From: Rhizobium leguminosarum
Lineage (GTDB): Bacteria > Pseudomonadota > Alphaproteobacteria > Rhizobiales > Rhizobiaceae
Reading direction: 5' to 3'
DNA: 64,000 nt
Assembly: GCF_001652265.1 (NCBI RefSeq)
Contig: NZ_LWBS01000154.1
Span: 36,504 to 100,503, forward strand
Shown: piece after piece, positions 34,691 to 43,969 of the stretch
Layout of the letters: every line of letters starts with the position of its first letter
Position numbering within the stretch: position 1 is the stretch's first letter
Translations under genes and position numbers: made by a program
Notes under the pieces: generated by a model
Told to the model about the DNA's origin: nothing
Seen by the model: only the letters and a program-made list of their open reading frames with translations
Databases searched by the model: none

Positions 34691-35503
34691 TTACCGCGAC
34701 TTCATCCATTTCTCCGTCCGCCGTAGCGCCAGCGACAAGCCGATCGTCAGGATCAGGTAGATATAGGTGACGATCGAATAGGTCTCGAAGAAGCGGAAGG
34801 AGCCGGCGGCATAGACCTTGCCCATCTGGGTGATGTCGGCGACGCCGAGCACGGAGACGAGCGAGCTGTCCTTCACCATCGAGACGAAATCGTTGGAGAG
34901 CGGCGGGAAGATCACCCGGATCGCCTGCGGGAAGACGACGGAGCGGAAGCGCCGGTAGCGCGACAGGCCAAGCGCCTTGGCCGCCTCGATCTGGCCGAGA
35001 TCGACCGACTGGAAACCGGCCCGGAAGATTTCGGCGATGAAGGAGGAATAACCGACCGTCAGCGCGATGATCGCTCGCCACATCAGCGACAGGTCGCGCA
35101 CCAGGATGGGCTCGGCCATACCTGATGTCACCAGCGGCGAAATCAGGAAATTATAGGCTGCGACCAGAGCCGGCGCGCCGACGAAGGCGACGTAGAACAG
35201 CAGCACGAGAATCGGTATGCCGCGGATGATCTCGATGTAGAATCGCGCAATCTGAGGCAACACCTGGCTGTCGGCCATGCCGAGCAGGCAGATGCCGAGG
35301 CCGAGCACTGTGGCGAGTACGAAGGCGACCAGCGTGACGAAGACGGTGACGCCGACACCGTTAACAACGGTGCGGAAGACCTGGGCGTATATATCGTTAG
35401 CGACGATGACGGCGGCAAGCATGATGCCGATCGTGACGAGGGCAACCAGCCACCAGGGATAGTCGTCCTTGACGTGTCTGTCGGGCGATGGTCGCAGCGC
35501 CAT
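34691..35503 (-). CDS. Amino-acid ABC transporter permease
   Basis: 270 residues, a HisM/GlnP-type inner-membrane permease. The first helix is VALVTIGIMLAAVIVANDI. The EAA loop reads FQSVDLGQIEAAKALGLSRY, with the following FRSVVFPQAIRVIFPPLSND that contacts the ATPase. It lies 9 bp from the binding-protein gene on the same strand. No ATP-binding subunit is found next to it, so it must be encoded elsewhere or shared. Confidence 0.9.
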   Translation of the reverse strand: MALRPSPDRHVKDDYPWWLVALVTIGIMLAAVIVANDIYAQVFRTVVNGVGVTVFVTLVAFVLATVLGLGICLLGMADSQVLPQIARFYIEIIRGIPILVLLFYVAFVGAPALVAAYNFLISPLVTSGMAEPILVRDLSLMWRAIIALTVGYSSFIAEIFRAGFQSVDLGQIEAAKALGLSRYRRFRSVVFPQAIRVIFPPLSNDFVSMVKDSSLVSVLGVADITQMGKVYAAGSFRFFETYSIVTYIYLILTIGLSLALRRTEKWMKSR

Positions 35504-35512
35504 TGCTCGGCG

Positions 35513-36310
35513 TCATTCGCCCATCTTGTAGTCGAGGAACCACTTCTTGTTCAGCCCATCCAGCGTGCCGTCGGCCTTGAGTGCGGCGATGGCGGCATTG
35601 ACAGGGCCGACAAGGTCGGACCCTTTCGGGAAGATGAAGCCGAAATCCTCGGTGCCGAGCGGTTCGCCGATCAGCTTGAGGGCGCCGTTCGAGGCATCGA
35701 CATAACCCTTGCCGGCGGTGCCGTCGGTCAGCACGACGTCGACATCGCCGGCCTTCAGGGCCTGGACGGTGGCGCCGAAGGTTTCGAAGAGCTTGATGCG
35801 CGGGTTCTGCTCGTTGCCATCAAGCACTTCATAGACGGCGGTGTAGAAAGGCGTGGTGCCGGGCTGTGCGCCGACCAGGCCATCCTTGAATTCGCCGAAG
35901 GATTTGGCATCGGCGAAGCGTTTCTCGTCGCCGCGCACCAGCATGAACTGCTGGGAGCGCATGTAGGGGTCGGAGAAATCTACCTTCTGCTTGCGGTCTT
36001 CCTTGATGGTGATGCCGGTCATGCCAATGTTATACTGGCCGTCGGAAACCGCCTGGATCATCGCGTCCCAGCTGGTGTTCTGGTATTCGACCTTGAAATT
36101 CAGCCGCTTGGCGATCTCGTTCATCGCATCATATTCCCAGCCGATCGCCTTGCCGGATTTCGGATCGACGAATTGCAGCGGCGGATAGGCATTCTCGGTG
36201 ACGACGACGACGGTCTTGCCGCCAAGATCGGGCAGCTCGGCGGCCGATGCGGCGAGGGGTGCAAGAGCAAGGGCGGCGAAGCTCGCAAGAATGGTACGGC
36301 GAAACAACAT
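35513..36310 (-). CDS. Periplasmic amino-acid-binding protein
   Basis: 265 residues from ATG 36310. The signal peptide ends near ASAAE (RTILASFAALALAPLAASA). The mature protein is a family 3 solute-binding protein: ENAYPPLQFVDPKSGKAIGW, YDAMNEIAKRLNFKVEY, and KQKVDFSDPYMRSQQFMLV, with a ligand-binding Arg/Asp pattern. It delivers a polar amino acid to the permease encoded downstream. Specificity is not readable. Confidence 0.9.
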   Translation of the reverse strand: MLFRRTILASFAALALAPLAASAAELPDLGGKTVVVVTENAYPPLQFVDPKSGKAIGWEYDAMNEIAKRLNFKVEYQNTSWDAMIQAVSDGQYNIGMTGITIKEDRKQKVDFSDPYMRSQQFMLVRGDEKRFADAKSFGEFKDGLVGAQPGTTPFYTAVYEVLDGNEQNPRIKLFETFGATVQALKAGDVDVVLTDGTAGKGYVDASNGALKLIGEPLGTEDFGFIFPKGSDLVGPVNAAIAALKADGTLDGLNKKWFLDYKMGE

Positions 36311-36400
36311 TGAACGGTTCCCCAAAATTGAACGGCAAAAACTGTCACGGAAGATAGGCCTGAGGCAAGGCCGCCGGCTGCGTGCTGAAACAAAAAATAG

Positions 36401-36426
36401 AAAAGGCGACCCGAAGGCCGCCTTTC
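36401..36426 (-). terminator. Terminator after rplS
   Basis: AAAGGCG and CGCCTTT arms, extended by a GG/CC pair, form a stem between rplS and the binding-protein gene. On the minus strand it ends in TTTTCTATTTTTTG. Confidence 0.75.
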
Positions 36427-36455
36427 CAAGCAAAGAATTTTGCGTAGCGCAGATC

Positions 36456-37010
36456 TTATTCTGCTGCCGGTTCCGCTGCAGCGGCGGCTGCTTCTGCGGC
36501 GGCCTTTTCGGCAGCGGCCTTGGCTTCCGCAGCTTCTGCTGCTGCCTTCTCGGCGGCAAGCGCCTGGGCGGCGGCAACCTTTTCAGCTTCGATACGTGCC
36601 TTTTCCTCGGCAATGGCGGCGCGCTCGGCGTCGTTGAGCTTGCGGGCGCGGACGCCGGTGTCTTCAACGATACGGGCAGACTTGCCGCGACGGTCGCGCA
36701 GGTAATAGAGCTTGGCGCGACGGACCTTACCGCGGCGAACGACGTCGACGCTTTCGATCATCGGCGAGTAGACTGGGAATACGCGCTCGACGCCTTCGCC
36801 GTAGGAGATCTTGCGAACCGTGAAGTTTTCCTGCAGGCCGCCGCCGGAGCGGGCGATGCAGACGCCTTCATAGGCCTGAACGCGGGTACGGGTGCCTTCC
36901 GTGACCTTCACGTTGACGCGGACGGTGTCGCCCGGGGAAAATTCGGGAAGCGTGCGCTTGGCTTCGATCTTGGCGGCCTGTTCGGCCTCAAGCTGCTGAA
37001 TGATGTTCAT
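36456..37010 (-). CDS. rplS: Ribosomal protein L19 with alanine-rich tail
   Basis: 184 residues from ATG 37010. The first ~120 residues are L19 ([73 protein letters not shown]). The last ~60 residues are an extra Ala/Lys/Glu-rich helical tail ending AAEPAAE. Typical bacterial L19 is ~115-125 residues; extended forms occur in rhizobia. Last gene of the ffh-rpsP-rimM-trmD-rplS group; the spacing from trmD is wider (~215 bp), so it may have its own promoter. Confidence 0.95.
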   Translation of the reverse strand: MNIIQQLEAEQAAKIEAKRTLPEFSPGDTVRVNVKVTEGTRTRVQAYEGVCIARSGGGLQENFTVRKISYGEGVERVFPVYSPMIESVDVVRRGKVRRAKLYYLRDRRGKSARIVEDTGVRARKLNDAERAAIAEEKARIEAEKVAAAQALAAEKAAAEAAEAKAAAEKAAAEAAAAAAEPAAE

Positions 37011-37224
37011 CGTCTTAACCTTTGGTTCTTCTGAAACAGCCAGAGCGCTCGACACTGATCCTTCGGAACTGGCCTCAGGACTTTGCCCATCAAGGGCGGG
37101 AGCGGATTCACCATTCTTTGTTTGCTGGCAGACGGGGATAAACCCCATTTCCGCGTGCGCCAATACACGAAAGGCCAGGGCTTGTCATCCCTTGGACGGC
37201 ATTTTTGTGAAAAGGGCTTCGAAA

Positions 37225-37929
37225 TCAGCCGTTTTTCTCGGTTTTGACCTTTTCGAGAAGATCCGGGCGCCGTTCCCGGGTCAGGCGCACCGCTTCTTCA
37301 TGCCGCCATTTTTCGATGGCGCCGTGGTTGCCCGAGGTGAGGATCGCGGGGATTTCCCGGCCCTCCCACTCCTGCGGCCGGGTATAATGTGGATGTTCCA
37401 GCAGTCCGCCTTCGAAGCTTTCGTGCAGGCCGGAAAGGTCGTTGCCCATGACGCCAGGCAGGATGCGGATGATGGCATCTAGCACGATCAGCGCCGCCGG
37501 CTCGCCGCCCGATAGGACGTAGTCGCCGATCGAGACCTCTTCCAGTCCGCGCGCCTCGATCACCCGCTGGTCAACGCCCTCGAAGCGGCCGCAGACGATA
37601 ATGACGCCGTCGCCCGCGGCGAGCTCGCGCACACGTTCCTGCGTCAGCGGCCGGCCGCGCGGGCTCATCAGCAGCCGTGGGCGGGTATCGTTTTCCGAGG
37701 CGTTGTCGATCGCACGGGCGAGAATGTCGGCCTTCAGCACCATGCCGGCGCCGCCGCCGGCCGGAGTGTCGTCGACGGTGCGGTGTCTGTCGGTGGCGAA
37801 GTCGCGGATCTGCACCGTGTCCAGCGACCACTGCCCCCGCTCCATCGCCTTGCCGGCGAGCGAGAAGCCCAGATGCCCCGGAAACATTTCCGGATAAAGT
37901 GTCAGCACGCTCGCCCGGAAAGCCATCAC
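37225..37929 (-). CDS. trmD: tRNA (guanine-N1-)-methyltransferase
   Basis: 234 residues. The SPOUT-fold knot is visible as [19 protein letters not shown] and [20 protein letters not shown]. The N-terminus, [20 protein letters not shown], and the segment [17 protein letters not shown] complete the family. It methylates G37 of tRNAs reading CNN and some UNN/GNN codons, which prevents +1 frameshifting. Its start overlaps the rimM stop by 4 bp. Confidence 0.96.
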   Translation of the reverse strand: MMAFRASVLTLYPEMFPGHLGFSLAGKAMERGQWSLDTVQIRDFATDRHRTVDDTPAGGGAGMVLKADILARAIDNASENDTRPRLLMSPRGRPLTQERVRELAAGDGVIIVCGRFEGVDQRVIEARGLEEVSIGDYVLSGGEPAALIVLDAIIRILPGVMGNDLSGLHESFEGGLLEHPHYTRPQEWEGREIPAILTSGNHGAIEKWRHEEAVRLTRERRPDLLEKVKTEKNG

Positions 37930-38495
37930 TTCTTCTTTTTCGGCTTGTCGGGAGTGAATTTCGAAAGCTCTTCCGGATCGTCGATCAACCCCGCCGCCAG
38001 CGGATCGATCAGCAGCGTGCCGGCCTCGAGGTCGATCTCCAGCACCGAGGTTTCGGAGAAGGGGATCAGCACCGGGCGCTTGCCCGGACCTTTGAGTTCC
38101 AGCAGGTCGCCGGCGCCGAAATCGAAGACGCCGGTGACGGTGCCATAGCTGACACCCTTGTCGTCGCGTGCTTCGAGCCCCTCAAGATCGGCATAGTAGA
38201 ACTCGTCGTCCTCCAGCTCCTCGTCCGGCAGGTTGTCCCGCTCGATATAAAGTTCAAGCCCGTTCAGAGCCTCGGCGGCATTGCGGTCGTTGACGCCGCG
38301 GAAACGTACGACGACGACATTCTTCATCTCACGGATTTCGAGGACTTCGAAGCTGCGGCCATCCATGCTGTGCAGATGGCCGTAGTCGCCAAGCGCGCCG
38401 GGATCGGCCGTATAAGCCTTGGCGCGCACCTCGCCCCGAAGGCCTTGCGCGCCACCGATCGTTGCCATCAGAACGGGGTTTTCAAGCTTGGTCAT
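37926..38495 (-). CDS. rimM: 16S rRNA processing protein RimM
   Basis: 189 residues from ATG 38495. The N-terminal RimM domain reads [20 protein letters not shown]. The PRC-barrel C-terminal domain reads [19 protein letters not shown] and [18 protein letters not shown]. It binds S19 and helps mature the 30S head. The C-terminus is lysine-rich (DKPKKKK). It lies between rpsP and trmD in the conserved order; a hairpin separates it from rpsP. Confidence 0.95.
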   Translation of the reverse strand: MTKLENPVLMATIGGAQGLRGEVRAKAYTADPGALGDYGHLHSMDGRSFEVLEIREMKNVVVVRFRGVNDRNAAEALNGLELYIERDNLPDEELEDDEFYYADLEGLEARDDKGVSYGTVTGVFDFGAGDLLELKGPGKRPVLIPFSETSVLEIDLEAGTLLIDPLAAGLIDDPEELSKFTPDKPKKKK

Positions 38496-38560
38496 GGGTT
38501 CCTTCATGTGAAGCCGAAAGACAGGTTTCTCATAAACGAAGTGCGGGCGATTGGAAACGA

Positions 38561-38592
38561 AAACGGGCGGCATGTCGCCATGCCGCCCGCTC
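38561..38592 (-). terminator. Internal terminator/attenuator between rpsP and rimM
   Basis: CGGGCGGCATG (38564-38574) and CATGCCGCCCG (38579-38589) form an 11-bp perfect stem with a 4-nt loop, followed on the minus strand by TTTTCGTTT. It lies in the spacer after rpsP, so it would lower expression of rimM-trmD relative to rpsP. Confidence 0.8.
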
Positions 38593-38608
38593 GAAGGGAA
38601 TGTCGCGA

Positions 38609-38980
38609 TTATTCCGCAGCGTCGGCAGCAGCAGCAGCGGCGTCGGCGACCTTCTGAGCCTTTTCGGCGGCGCGTTCCTGGGCGCGTTTGCCGGGCTTTG
38701 CCTTGACCGGGTTGTTCTTGACTTCGCGCTTGGCAACGCCGGCCTCATCGAGGAAGCGCAGAACGCGGTCGGTCGGCTGGGCGCCGTGTTCGATCCAGTG
38801 CTTGATGCGCTCGGCGTTCAGCTGAACGCGCTTCTCGTCGTCCTTGGCAAGCATCGGGTTCCAGGAACCGAGGTTTTCGAGGAAGCGGCCGTCACGCGGG
38901 CTGCGCGCATCGGCGAGAACGACGTGGTAATACGGGCGCTTCTTGGAACCACCGCGGGCGAGACGAATTTTCAGTGCCAT
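38609..38980 (-). CDS. rpsP: Ribosomal protein S16
   Basis: 123 residues from ATG 38980. The S16 core spans ~1-85: [31 protein letters not shown], and [21 protein letters not shown] ~40-residue Ala/Lys/Glu tail follows ([20 protein letters not shown]), which is longer than the E. coli protein of 82 residues. It is an assembly protein of the 30S body and the first ribosomal gene of the operon after ffh. Confidence 0.97.
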   Translation of the reverse strand: MALKIRLARGGSKKRPYYHVVLADARSPRDGRFLENLGSWNPMLAKDDEKRVQLNAERIKHWIEHGAQPTDRVLRFLDEAGVAKREVKNNPVKAKPGKRAQERAAEKAQKVADAAAAAADAAE

Positions 38981-39029
38981 GTTCTTTACTCCTTGGGCTA
39001 TTCTTGACCGCTTTCCTGGGCGGTACGGG

Positions 39030-39350
39030 TTATCGGGCTGCAGCGCTCTGTTCAGCGTGATCCGCAGCGATCTGCTCATGATGCCGGATGACTTCCTTGA
39101 TGACGAAGTTCAGGAACTTCTCAGCGAAATCCGGGTCCAGATTGGCGGCTTTCGCCAACTGGCGAAGGCGTTCGATCTGGTATTCCTCGCGCGCCGGGTC
39201 GGCCGGCGGCAAATTGTGTTTGGCCTTCAGCACGCCGACCTCTTTGGTGCAGCGGAAGCGTTCGGCCAGCATGTGCACGAGAGCGGCATCGATATTGTCG
39301 ATCGACTGACGATAGCTCGCGAGCTGGGCTTTGACGTTTGGATCAATCAT
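39030..39350 (-). CDS. Chorismate mutase (AroQ class)
   Basis: 106 residues from ATG 39350. It is an all-helical AroQ-type domain: [40 protein letters not shown], then [20 protein letters not shown] and the final helix. The substrate-contacting Arg (from RQSID) and Lys (in GVLKAKH) are present. It converts chorismate to prephenate for Phe/Tyr. It sits between ffh (16 bp away) and rpsP in an otherwise translation-related operon, an arrangement seen in Rhizobiales. Confidence 0.9.
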   Translation of the reverse strand: MIDPNVKAQLASYRQSIDNIDAALVHMLAERFRCTKEVGVLKAKHNLPPADPAREEYQIERLRQLAKAANLDPDFAEKFLNFVIKEVIRHHEQIAADHAEQSAAAR

Positions 39351-39366
39351 GGGGCAAGCGATCCTT

Positions 39367-40944
39367 TCACTTCTTCTTCGGCAATCCGGGCAATCCCGGG
39401 AAACCACCGCCAAGGCCCGGCAGCTTGGCGCCGCCGAGGCCCGACAAACCACCCGGCATACCGCCGAGACCGGGCATGCCCCCACCCGGTTTTCCAAGTC
39501 CGGCCGCTTCCGCCTGCTTCTGCAAGGCCTCGAGCTGCCGGGGGTCGATGTTCGAGAGATCGGGCATGCCGCCACCCATGCCGCCGCCGAGCCCCATCTT
39601 GCCGGCAAGGCCGCCCATCATCTGCTTCATCATGCCGCCTTTGCCCTTGCCGCCCATCATCTTCATCATGTCCGCCATCTGGCGGTGCATCTTCAGAAGC
39701 TTGTTGATGGCGGCGGCATCGGTGCCGGAGCCGGCGGCGATGCGCTTCTTGCGCGAATGCTTGAGCAGGTCGGGATTGGTGCGCTCGGCCTTGGTCATCG
39801 ACTGGATGATGGCGATCTGGCGACCGAAGAGCTTGTCGTCGAGGCCGGCTGCGGCCATCTTGTCCTTCATGCCGGCCATGCCGGGCATCATGCCCATGAT
39901 GCCGCCCATGCCGCCCATCTTCTGCATCTGGCGCAACTGGTCGGCAAGGTCGTCGAGATCGAACTTGCCCTTGGCCATCTTGGCGGCCATGGCGGCCGCC
40001 TTCTCGGCGTCGATGTTTTCCGCCGCGCGCTCGACGAGCGAGACGATGTCGCCCATGCCGAGGATGCGGTCGGCGATGCGGCGGGGATGGAATTCCTCCA
40101 GCTCGCTCATCTTCTCGCCGACGCCGATCAGCTTGATCGGCTTGCCGGTGACGGCGCGCATCGAAAGGGCGGCACCGCCGCGGCCATCGCCGTCCATGCG
40201 GGTCAGCACCAGACCGGTGATGCCGACGCGTTCGTCGAAACTGCGGGCGAGGTTGACGGCGTCCTGGCCGGTGAGGCTGTCGGCGACCAGCAGGATTTCA
40301 TGCGGGTTCGACCGCTTCTTGATGTCGGCCATCTCGACCATCAAGGGCTCGTCGATATGCGTACGGCCGGCGGTATCGAGGATGACGACATCATGGCCGC
40401 CGAGCTTGGCCGCCTGCACGGCGCGGGCGGCGATATCGGTCGGCGACTGGCCTGATATAATAGGCAGCGTGTCGATATTGGCCTGGGCGCCGAGCTGGCG
40501 AAGCTGCTCCTGGGCTGCCGGACGGCGCGTGTCGAGCGATGCCATCAGCACCTTCTTCTTCTCGCGCGTCGACAGGCGATGAGCGATCTTCGCCGTGGTC
40601 GTCGTCTTGCCGGAGCCCTGCAGGCCGACCATCATGACGACGACGGGGGCTGCCGCATGCAGGTCGATGCCGACCCCTTCGCCACCCAGCATCTCGATCA
40701 GTTCGTCATGCACGATCTTGACGACCATCTGGCCGGGCTTGATTGACTTCAGGATCTCAGCGCCGACGGCCTTTTCACGCACGCGGTCGGTGAAGGAACG
40801 CACGACGTCGAGCGCGACGTCGGCCTCCAGCAACGCACGGCGAACCTCGCGCAGCGCTGCGGAAACATCGGCTTCCGAAAGCGCGCCACGGCCTGTCAGT
40901 CCATTCAGAATGGATCCAAGACGGTCCTGGAGGTTTTCAAACAT
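39367..40944 (-). CDS. ffh: Signal recognition particle protein Ffh
   Basis: 525 residues from ATG 40944. N domain MFENLQDRLGSILNGLTGRG; G domain with P-loop GLQGSGKTTTTAKIA, DTRRPAAQEQLRQL, DTAGRTHID and TRMDGDGRGG; the M domain is methionine-rich (MGGMGGIMGMMPGMAGMKDK). It has a long Gly/Met/Pro-rich C-terminal tail (GLGGMPGGLSGLGG). It binds signal sequences and 4.5S RNA and docks with FtsY, encoded at 43970. First gene of the operon. Confidence 0.97.
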   Translation of the reverse strand: MFENLQDRLGSILNGLTGRGALSEADVSAALREVRRALLEADVALDVVRSFTDRVREKAVGAEILKSIKPGQMVVKIVHDELIEMLGGEGVGIDLHAAAPVVVMMVGLQGSGKTTTTAKIAHRLSTREKKKVLMASLDTRRPAAQEQLRQLGAQANIDTLPIISGQSPTDIAARAVQAAKLGGHDVVILDTAGRTHIDEPLMVEMADIKKRSNPHEILLVADSLTGQDAVNLARSFDERVGITGLVLTRMDGDGRGGAALSMRAVTGKPIKLIGVGEKMSELEEFHPRRIADRILGMGDIVSLVERAAENIDAEKAAAMAAKMAKGKFDLDDLADQLRQMQKMGGMGGIMGMMPGMAGMKDKMAAAGLDDKLFGRQIAIIQSMTKAERTNPDLLKHSRKKRIAAGSGTDAAAINKLLKMHRQMADMMKMMGGKGKGGMMKQMMGGLAGKMGLGGGMGGGMPDLSNIDPRQLEALQKQAEAAGLGKPGGGMPGLGGMPGGLSGLGGAKLPGLGGGFPGLPGLPKKK

Positions 40945-41457
40945 CGGTTCTTCCTTGATACGTTTCGGGCAGGTTGGGATATGCCCGGAAACGTCGTGCT
41001 TTTCCTTGACGAAAACAAGACGCAAAGCCAAAAAGCACCCGAGGGCGCATCGCGCTGTCGGGTGTTGACCTCCGGGATCTCTAAGTCCCGGTCGGCGGCT
41101 CGGAGTCATGTGGCTCGTCGCGGATTGGGCGCGATAAACAGGAAAGCCGCGCGAAAGTCAAGGCGATGCGGACAAATGACCGCATGACCGACTTCTCAGA
41201 AGCCGTTTGACGAGAGAGCGGCAGTGTTTCATCCAGTGGTTGTGGCGAAAGTACATATTCAAACAATGTGATGTATTGGCTTGCGCAATCTGCCAGGGTT
41301 TCAGGTTTGCCGATAAATATTGCTACCCCGGCGGCCGAATTCGCTGTCAACGCCAGTTGCAAATTATTCGGCTTATGATTCTACTTTATACTTAAGTGCG
41401 TCCTGTAAAATGATTCGTGAATATCCTTGATGCCGAATGAATCGGCGGAGATATCGA
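40945..41457. other. Non-coding stretch between ffh and a small unknown gene
   Basis: Divergent promoter region of 513 bp. Next to ffh is CACCCGA...TCGGGTG (41037-41065), a loose dyad. The right half (41310-41450) is AT-rich and probably holds the promoter of the gene at 41458. No ORF here looks like real protein. Confidence 0.4.
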
Positions 41458-41661
41458 ATGCTAAATCCTGATATTGAGAGCTGGGCGCTGGCGCGGGCCC
41501 ATCATATTGTTCTGAACGAGGGCCTGAATCTTGCGAAGGCGGCACAGGATCTGGATCGCAAGCGGTCCCGCTCGCTGGTCTACGAGCTGAGAAAGGTCAT
41601 CACCGCAGCTATTGTCGAAGCCCATGCCGCGTCCTTCGATCCCGACGGTGCACAGCGGTAA
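41458..41661 (+). CDS. Small unknown protein
   Basis: 67 residues from ATG 41458, preceded by GGCGGAGATAT (ribosome site GGAG). It is helical: ESWALARAHHIVLNEGLNLA, then KAAQDLDRKRSRSLVYELRK. The middle looks like a helix-turn-helix of the kind that binds DNA (LNLAKAAQDLD-RKRSRSLVYELR), but it is too short to be sure. A separate gene between ffh and dapF on the plus strand. Confidence 0.5.
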   Translation: MLNPDIESWALARAHHIVLNEGLNLAKAAQDLDRKRSRSLVYELRKVITAAIVEAHAASFDPDGAQR

Positions 41662-41776
41662 AAGCCAAACTGCCTTGAAAGGGTCGGCAGCCTGCAACGC
41701 CTGCCCGGCACTCACCCACTGGTAATTCCTTCGCATTTCCGCCATATACACCGGAAAGACAGACGGAATGATACCC

Positions 41777-42682
41777 ATGAGCGCAACGGTCGAATTCGCG
41801 AGGATGAACGGGCTTGGCAACAAGATCCTGGTCGTCGACATGCGCGGCCGGCCGGACAAAGTGACGCCGGCGGCGGCGGTCGCGCTTAATGCCGATCCGC
41901 AGACTGAGTTCGATCAGATCATGGCGATCCATGATCCGAAGGCCGAAGGCACCGATGCCTTCATCGATATCCTGAATTCCGACGGCTCGAAGGCGCAGGC
42001 CTGCGGCAACGGTACGCGCTGCGTGGTGCAGGCACTTGCCGCCGAGACTGGCAGGAAGGCCTTTACCTTCCAGACTGTCGCCGGCATCCTCAACGCCGTC
42101 GAGCACGAGGACGGAACAATCTCCGTCGATATGGGCCGGCCGGTGTTCGATTGGGACAGGATCCCGCTGGCGGAAGAATTCCACGACACCAGCCGCATCG
42201 AGTTGCAGATCGGCCCGATCGACAAGCCGGTGCTGCATTCGCCTTCGACGATGTCGATGGGCAATCCGCATGCGATCTTCTGGGTGGACAGGGACGTGAT
42301 GTCCTATGACCTCGCCCGCTTCGGACCGCTGCTCGAAAACCATCCGATGTTTCCCGAGCGCGCCAATATCACGCTGGCGCAAGTGACGTCGCCGTCATCG
42401 GTGACGACGCGCACCTGGGAGCGCGGCGCGGGGCTGACGCTTGCCTGCGGTTCGGCTGCCTGTTCTGCTGCCGTCAGTGCTGCGCGCACCGGCCGCACGG
42501 GCCGCAAGGTGACGATCAATGTGGCAAGCGCCAAGCCGCCGGCCACGCTTTCGATCGAATGGCACGAGCGCGACGATCATGTCATCATGACCGGCCCGGC
42601 CGAATGGGAATGGTCGGGCAGGGTCGATCCTTCGACAGGTCTCTGGTCGCGTGATGGTACCCGAGAGGCGGAGGCGCAGTGA
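41777..42682 (+). CDS. dapF: Diaminopimelate epimerase
   Basis: 301 residues from ATG 41777; ATG 41768 would add three residues. The two catalytic cysteines are in [13 protein letters not shown] and [16 protein letters not shown], as in all DapF proteins. [17 protein letters not shown] is the usual N-terminus. It interconverts LL- and meso-diaminopimelate for peptidoglycan and lysine. Its stop overlaps the GTG of mtaB. Confidence 0.95.
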   Translation: MSATVEFARMNGLGNKILVVDMRGRPDKVTPAAAVALNADPQTEFDQIMAIHDPKAEGTDAFIDILNSDGSKAQACGNGTRCVVQALAAETGRKAFTFQTVAGILNAVEHEDGTISVDMGRPVFDWDRIPLAEEFHDTSRIELQIGPIDKPVLHSPSTMSMGNPHAIFWVDRDVMSYDLARFGPLLENHPMFPERANITLAQVTSPSSVTTRTWERGAGLTLACGSAACSAAVSAARTGRTGRKVTINVASAKPPATLSIEWHERDDHVIMTGPAEWEWSGRVDPSTGLWSRDGTREAEAQ

Positions 42683-43953
42683 GCGGCATCGAGGTCATTA
42701 CCTTCGGCTGCCGCCTCAACACATATGAATCCGAAGTGATGAAGGCGCAGGCTGAAAAGGCCGGGCTCAACAACGCCATCCTGGTCAACACCTGTGCCGT
42801 CACCGGCGAGGCCGTGCGCCAGGCCCGCCAGGCGATCCGCCGGGCACGGCGCGACAATCCGCATGCCCGCATCATCGTCACCGGCTGCGCCGCGCAGACG
42901 GATAAGCAGACTTTCGCCGCGATGGCGGAGGTCGATGCCGTGCTCGGCAACGAGGAGAAGCTGACGAGCGCCTCCTATCGCAGCCTTCCGGATTTCGGCG
43001 TGTCGGCCGAAGAGAAGCTCCGCGTCAACGACATCATGAGCGTCAAGGCGACGGCGCCGCAGATGGTCAGCCACATCGACGGCCATGTGCGTGCCTTCAT
43101 CCAGGTACAGAATGGCTGCGACCATCGCTGCACCTTCTGCATCATCCCCTATGGCCGCGGCGATTCCCGCTCCGTGCCGATGGGAGCCGTCGTCGACCAG
43201 GCCCGCAAGCTCGTCGACGGCGGTTATCGCGAAATCGTGCTGACCGGGGTCGATGCCACCAGTTATGGCGGCGATCTGCCGGGCGTGCCGACGCTCGGGC
43301 TTTTGGCGAAGACGCTGCTGAAGCAGATCCCCGATATCCGTCGGCTCAGGCTTTCCTCGATCGACAGCATCGAGGCCGATGCCCACCTGATGGATCTCAT
43401 CGCCGACGAGCCACGTTTCATGCCGCATCTGCATCTGTCGCTGCAGCATGGCGACGATATGATCCTGAAGCGCATGAAGCGGCGGCATTCACGCGCCGAT
43501 GCGCTGCGTTTCATCGAGGATGCGCGCCGCCTGCGCCCCGAGATGAGCTTCGGCGCCGACATGATTGCCGGCTTTCCCACCGAAACCGAAGAGATGTTCG
43601 AGAATGCCGTCCGGCTGGCGGAAGAGGCTGGCATCGCCCATCTGCATGTCTTCCCCTACAGTCCGCGTCCCGGCACGCCGGCCGCCCGCATGCCGCAGCT
43701 CGACCGGTCGCTGGTCAAGGATCGCGCCGCAAGGCTGCGCGCCACTGGACATAGGCTGCATCAATCCCATCTCGATGGGATGATTGGAACCCGGCAATGG
43801 CTGCTTGTTGAAAACAACGGCCTGGCGCATACGGAGAACTTCACGCTGGTCGCAGCCCCCGGCCTTCGTCCCGGCGAACTTGTGCCGGTCACGATCACCG
43901 GCCACAATGGCAAGCATCTCGACATGCAATTGACGGCCGCAGCAGCGGCCTGA
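42679..43953 (+). CDS. mtaB: tRNA t6A37 methylthiotransferase MtaB
   Basis: 424 residues from GTG 42679. The UPF0004 domain has [16 protein letters not shown] with Cys, [15 protein letters not shown] with Cys, and VTGCAAQTD with Cys (first 4Fe-4S). The radical-SAM motif is [24 protein letters not shown] domain closes the C-terminus ([18 protein letters not shown]). It makes ms2t6A37 in tRNAs reading ANN codons. It overlaps dapF and is followed by ftsY after 16 bp. Confidence 0.94.
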   Translation: MSGIEVITFGCRLNTYESEVMKAQAEKAGLNNAILVNTCAVTGEAVRQARQAIRRARRDNPHARIIVTGCAAQTDKQTFAAMAEVDAVLGNEEKLTSASYRSLPDFGVSAEEKLRVNDIMSVKATAPQMVSHIDGHVRAFIQVQNGCDHRCTFCIIPYGRGDSRSVPMGAVVDQARKLVDGGYREIVLTGVDATSYGGDLPGVPTLGLLAKTLLKQIPDIRRLRLSSIDSIEADAHLMDLIADEPRFMPHLHLSLQHGDDMILKRMKRRHSRADALRFIEDARRLRPEMSFGADMIAGFPTETEEMFENAVRLAEEAGIAHLHVFPYSPRPGTPAARMPQLDRSLVKDRAARLRATGHRLHQSHLDGMIGTRQWLLVENNGLAHTENFTLVAAPGLRPGELVPVTITGHNGKHLDMQLTAAAAA

Positions 43954-43969
43954 CTTTCACGGAATCCCC

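Noticed and set aside
41081..41362. 93-codon minus-strand ORF upstream of ffh
   Set aside because: Unremarkable composition, no ribosome site, and spans the likely ffh promoter region.
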